A stretch of 64,000 nucleotides of DNA, from positions 992,001-1,056,000 of the forward strand of contig NZ_LPUX01000053.1 of assembly GCF_001651865.1 (NCBI RefSeq), in the 5' to 3' direction. Source of the stretch: Sinorhizobium glycinis. Lineage in GTDB: Bacteria > Pseudomonadota > Alphaproteobacteria > Rhizobiales > Rhizobiaceae. Shown here piece by piece: positions 62,904 to 64,000 of this stretch. Positions within the stretch are counted from its first letter, which is position 1. Every line of letters begins with the position of its first letter. Position numbers and translations under genes: made by a program. The notes under the pieces were generated by a model that was not told where the DNA came from, did no database searches, and worked only from the letters and a program-made list of their open reading frames with translations.

Positions 62904-64000
62904 TCAGAACTCTTCCCAATCGCTGCGGACGGCAGCCACCGAGCCGCCGCCGAAGGCGCGGGCGACCGTTCCCATCATGCGGCGGGCGGGCGATGCGACG
63001 GGGCGGCTCGTCTCCCTGGCGGGCGTGATCGCATGCGCCGGCTCGTGGTCGACCTTGAAATAGGTGATGAGGGTAGCGAGACCGTTAGCTTCGGCTGAGA
63101 GCTTGTGCGTCGCCGCATTTGCCTCCTCGACCATGGCGGCATTGCGCTGCGTCACCTGATCCATCTGGTTGACGGCGGTGCTCACCTCGCCGAGCCCCGT
63201 CGACTGCTCGCGTGCGGCGATCGCGATCGAATGGATGTGATCGTTGATTTTCAGAACGCGCGTCTCGATCTCGCCGAGCGCAGCACCCGTCGCCTGCACG
63301 AGCTTGACGCCGGTCGCCACCTCGCTGCCGGATTTCGAGATCAGCGCCTTGATGTCCTTGGCGGCGCTGGCGGCACGCTGGGCGAGTTCGCGCACCTCCT
63401 GCGCGACGACCGCGAAACCCTTGCCGGCGTCGCCGGCACGGGCGGCCTCGACGCCCGCATTCAGCGCCAGCAGGTTCGTCTGGAAGGCGATCTCGTCGAT
63501 GACGTTGGTGATCTGGCCGATCTCGCTCGAGGCCTGCTCGATGCGCCCCATCGCCTCGATGGCGTTGCGCACCACGGAGGCGGATTCGGCGGCGTTTTCC
63601 TTCGCTTCGGTCACCATGAGCGTCGCCTCGTGGGCCCGCTCGGTCGAACTGCGCACCGCCGCGGTGATCTCGTCGAGGGCAGCCGAGGTCTCCTCCAGCG
63701 AGGCGGCCTGCTGCTCGGTCCGCTTCGACAGGTCGTCGGCGGCCGAGCGCAGTTCGGACGCGTTGCCGTTGATCGAATCCGTTGCCGAGCGCACCTCGCG
63801 TATGGTCTTCTGCAGGGTCGAGAAGGTCTCGTTGACGTTCTTCTGCAGTTCGGCGAAGGCGCCCTGGAAGCGGCCATCCATGCTCTGCGTCAGATCGCCT
63901 GCCGCCAGACTCGCGATCACCCGCCGCGTTTCGGCAATCCCGCTGTCGACGCTGCCGACGAGTTCGTTGACGCTGGCGGCGAAGCGGTTCAGATCGTCGT
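62904..64000 (-). CDS. Methyl-accepting chemotaxis protein, C-terminal part (cut by window edge)
   Basis: The frame is open to base 64000, so the N-terminal sensor and membrane part lie outside. Seen here: a HAMP-like stretch (NELVGSVDSGIAETRRVIASLAAGDL), the helical signalling domain with the hairpin tip EIAFQTNLLALNAGVEAARAGDAGKGFAVVAQEVRELAQRAA, methylation helices, and a flexible C-terminal tail ending in the pentapeptide D-W-E-E-F. Such W-x-x-F-type ends tether the methyltransferase CheR in full-length receptors. Ligand cannot be told. A GTG at 63920 is internal and not the real start. Confidence 0.93.
   Translation of the reverse strand, partial: DDLNRFAASVNELVGSVDSGIAETRRVIASLAAGDLTQSMDGRFQGAFAELQKNVNETFSTLQKTIREVRSATDSINGNASELRSAADDLSKRTEQQAASLEETSAALDEITAAVRSSTERAHEATLMVTEAKENAAESASVVRNAIEAMGRIEQASSEIGQITNVIDEIAFQTNLLALNAGVEAARAGDAGKGFAVVAQEVRELAQRAASAAKDIKALISKSGSEVATGVKLVQATGAALGEIETRVLKINDHIHSIAIAAREQSTGLGEVSTAVNQMDQVTQRNAAMVEEANAATHKLSAEANGLATLITYFKVDHEPAHAITPARETSRPVASPARRMMGTVARAFGGGSVAAVRSDWEEF

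Overview
This window is typical Sinorhizobium/Ensifer (Rhizobiales) chromosome. The DNA is GC-rich and gene-dense. The gene order argD-argF / gcrA / phoB-phoU-pstBACS-phoR-ppk2, then frcBCAK-frcR, then a Crp-like regulator with a CHASE2 adenylate cyclase and a cyclic-nucleotide phosphodiesterase, then putA, matches what I remember of the Sinorhizobium meliloti chromosome. Protein sequences such as FrcB and PPK2 closely resemble their S. meliloti counterparts. It could be S. meliloti or a near relative; species cannot be fixed without a search.

Layout. 0-5 kb: apaG, hslO, argF, argD, and the cell-cycle regulator gcrA, with a dense GANTC cluster and a near-consensus CtrA site upstream. 5-14 kb: the phosphate locus, all on the minus strand (phoR, pstS, pstC, pstA, pstB, phoU, phoB), with a Pho box before pstS and the polyphosphate kinase ppk2 facing away. 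14-25 kb: an unknown membrane protein, a nitronate monooxygenase, tRNA-Thr(CGT), a three-gene phospholipid cassette, an orphan KdpD, an AI-2E family transporter and fadD. 25-36 kb: pgi, fructokinase, pyrE, pyrC, and the fructose ABC operon frcBCAK with its divergent ROK regulator and a sugar mutarotase. 36-43 kb: DoxX protein, clr, cyaD1, a FecR-domain protein, a Sel1-type exported protein behind a Clr box, a proline racemase-family enzyme and spdA; together a cAMP signalling island. 43-49.4 kb: a Cys-cluster protein, putA, a YigZ-like protein, an aldo/keto reductase and a DUF1810 protein.

49.6-58.7 kb is the accessory-looking stretch: a membrane-anchored LuxR-type regulator, a large probably secreted protein with a DUF4114-like part, an outer-membrane barrel protein, a YbaK-type deacylase, a membrane-tethered SDR, a small membrane protein behind an EcfG/RpoE2-type promoter, and a glycogen-debranching-like glucosidase. 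It ends at tRNA-Arg(ACG). The last 5 kb hold an orphan histidine kinase, a TVP38-plus-flavoprotein pair, and a chemoreceptor that runs off the window with a CheR-type C-terminal pentapeptide.

Themes. Three independent nutrient circuits (phosphate/Pst-Pho, fructose/Frc, cAMP/Clr) each show regulators, targets and a visible DNA site. In both the Pst and Frc operons the binding-protein gene is separated from the permease genes by a hairpin. Three long inverted-repeat pairs resembling rhizobial intergenic mosaic elements sit behind ppk2, pgi and putA. No insertion sequence, integrase, CRISPR array or prophage gene was seen.
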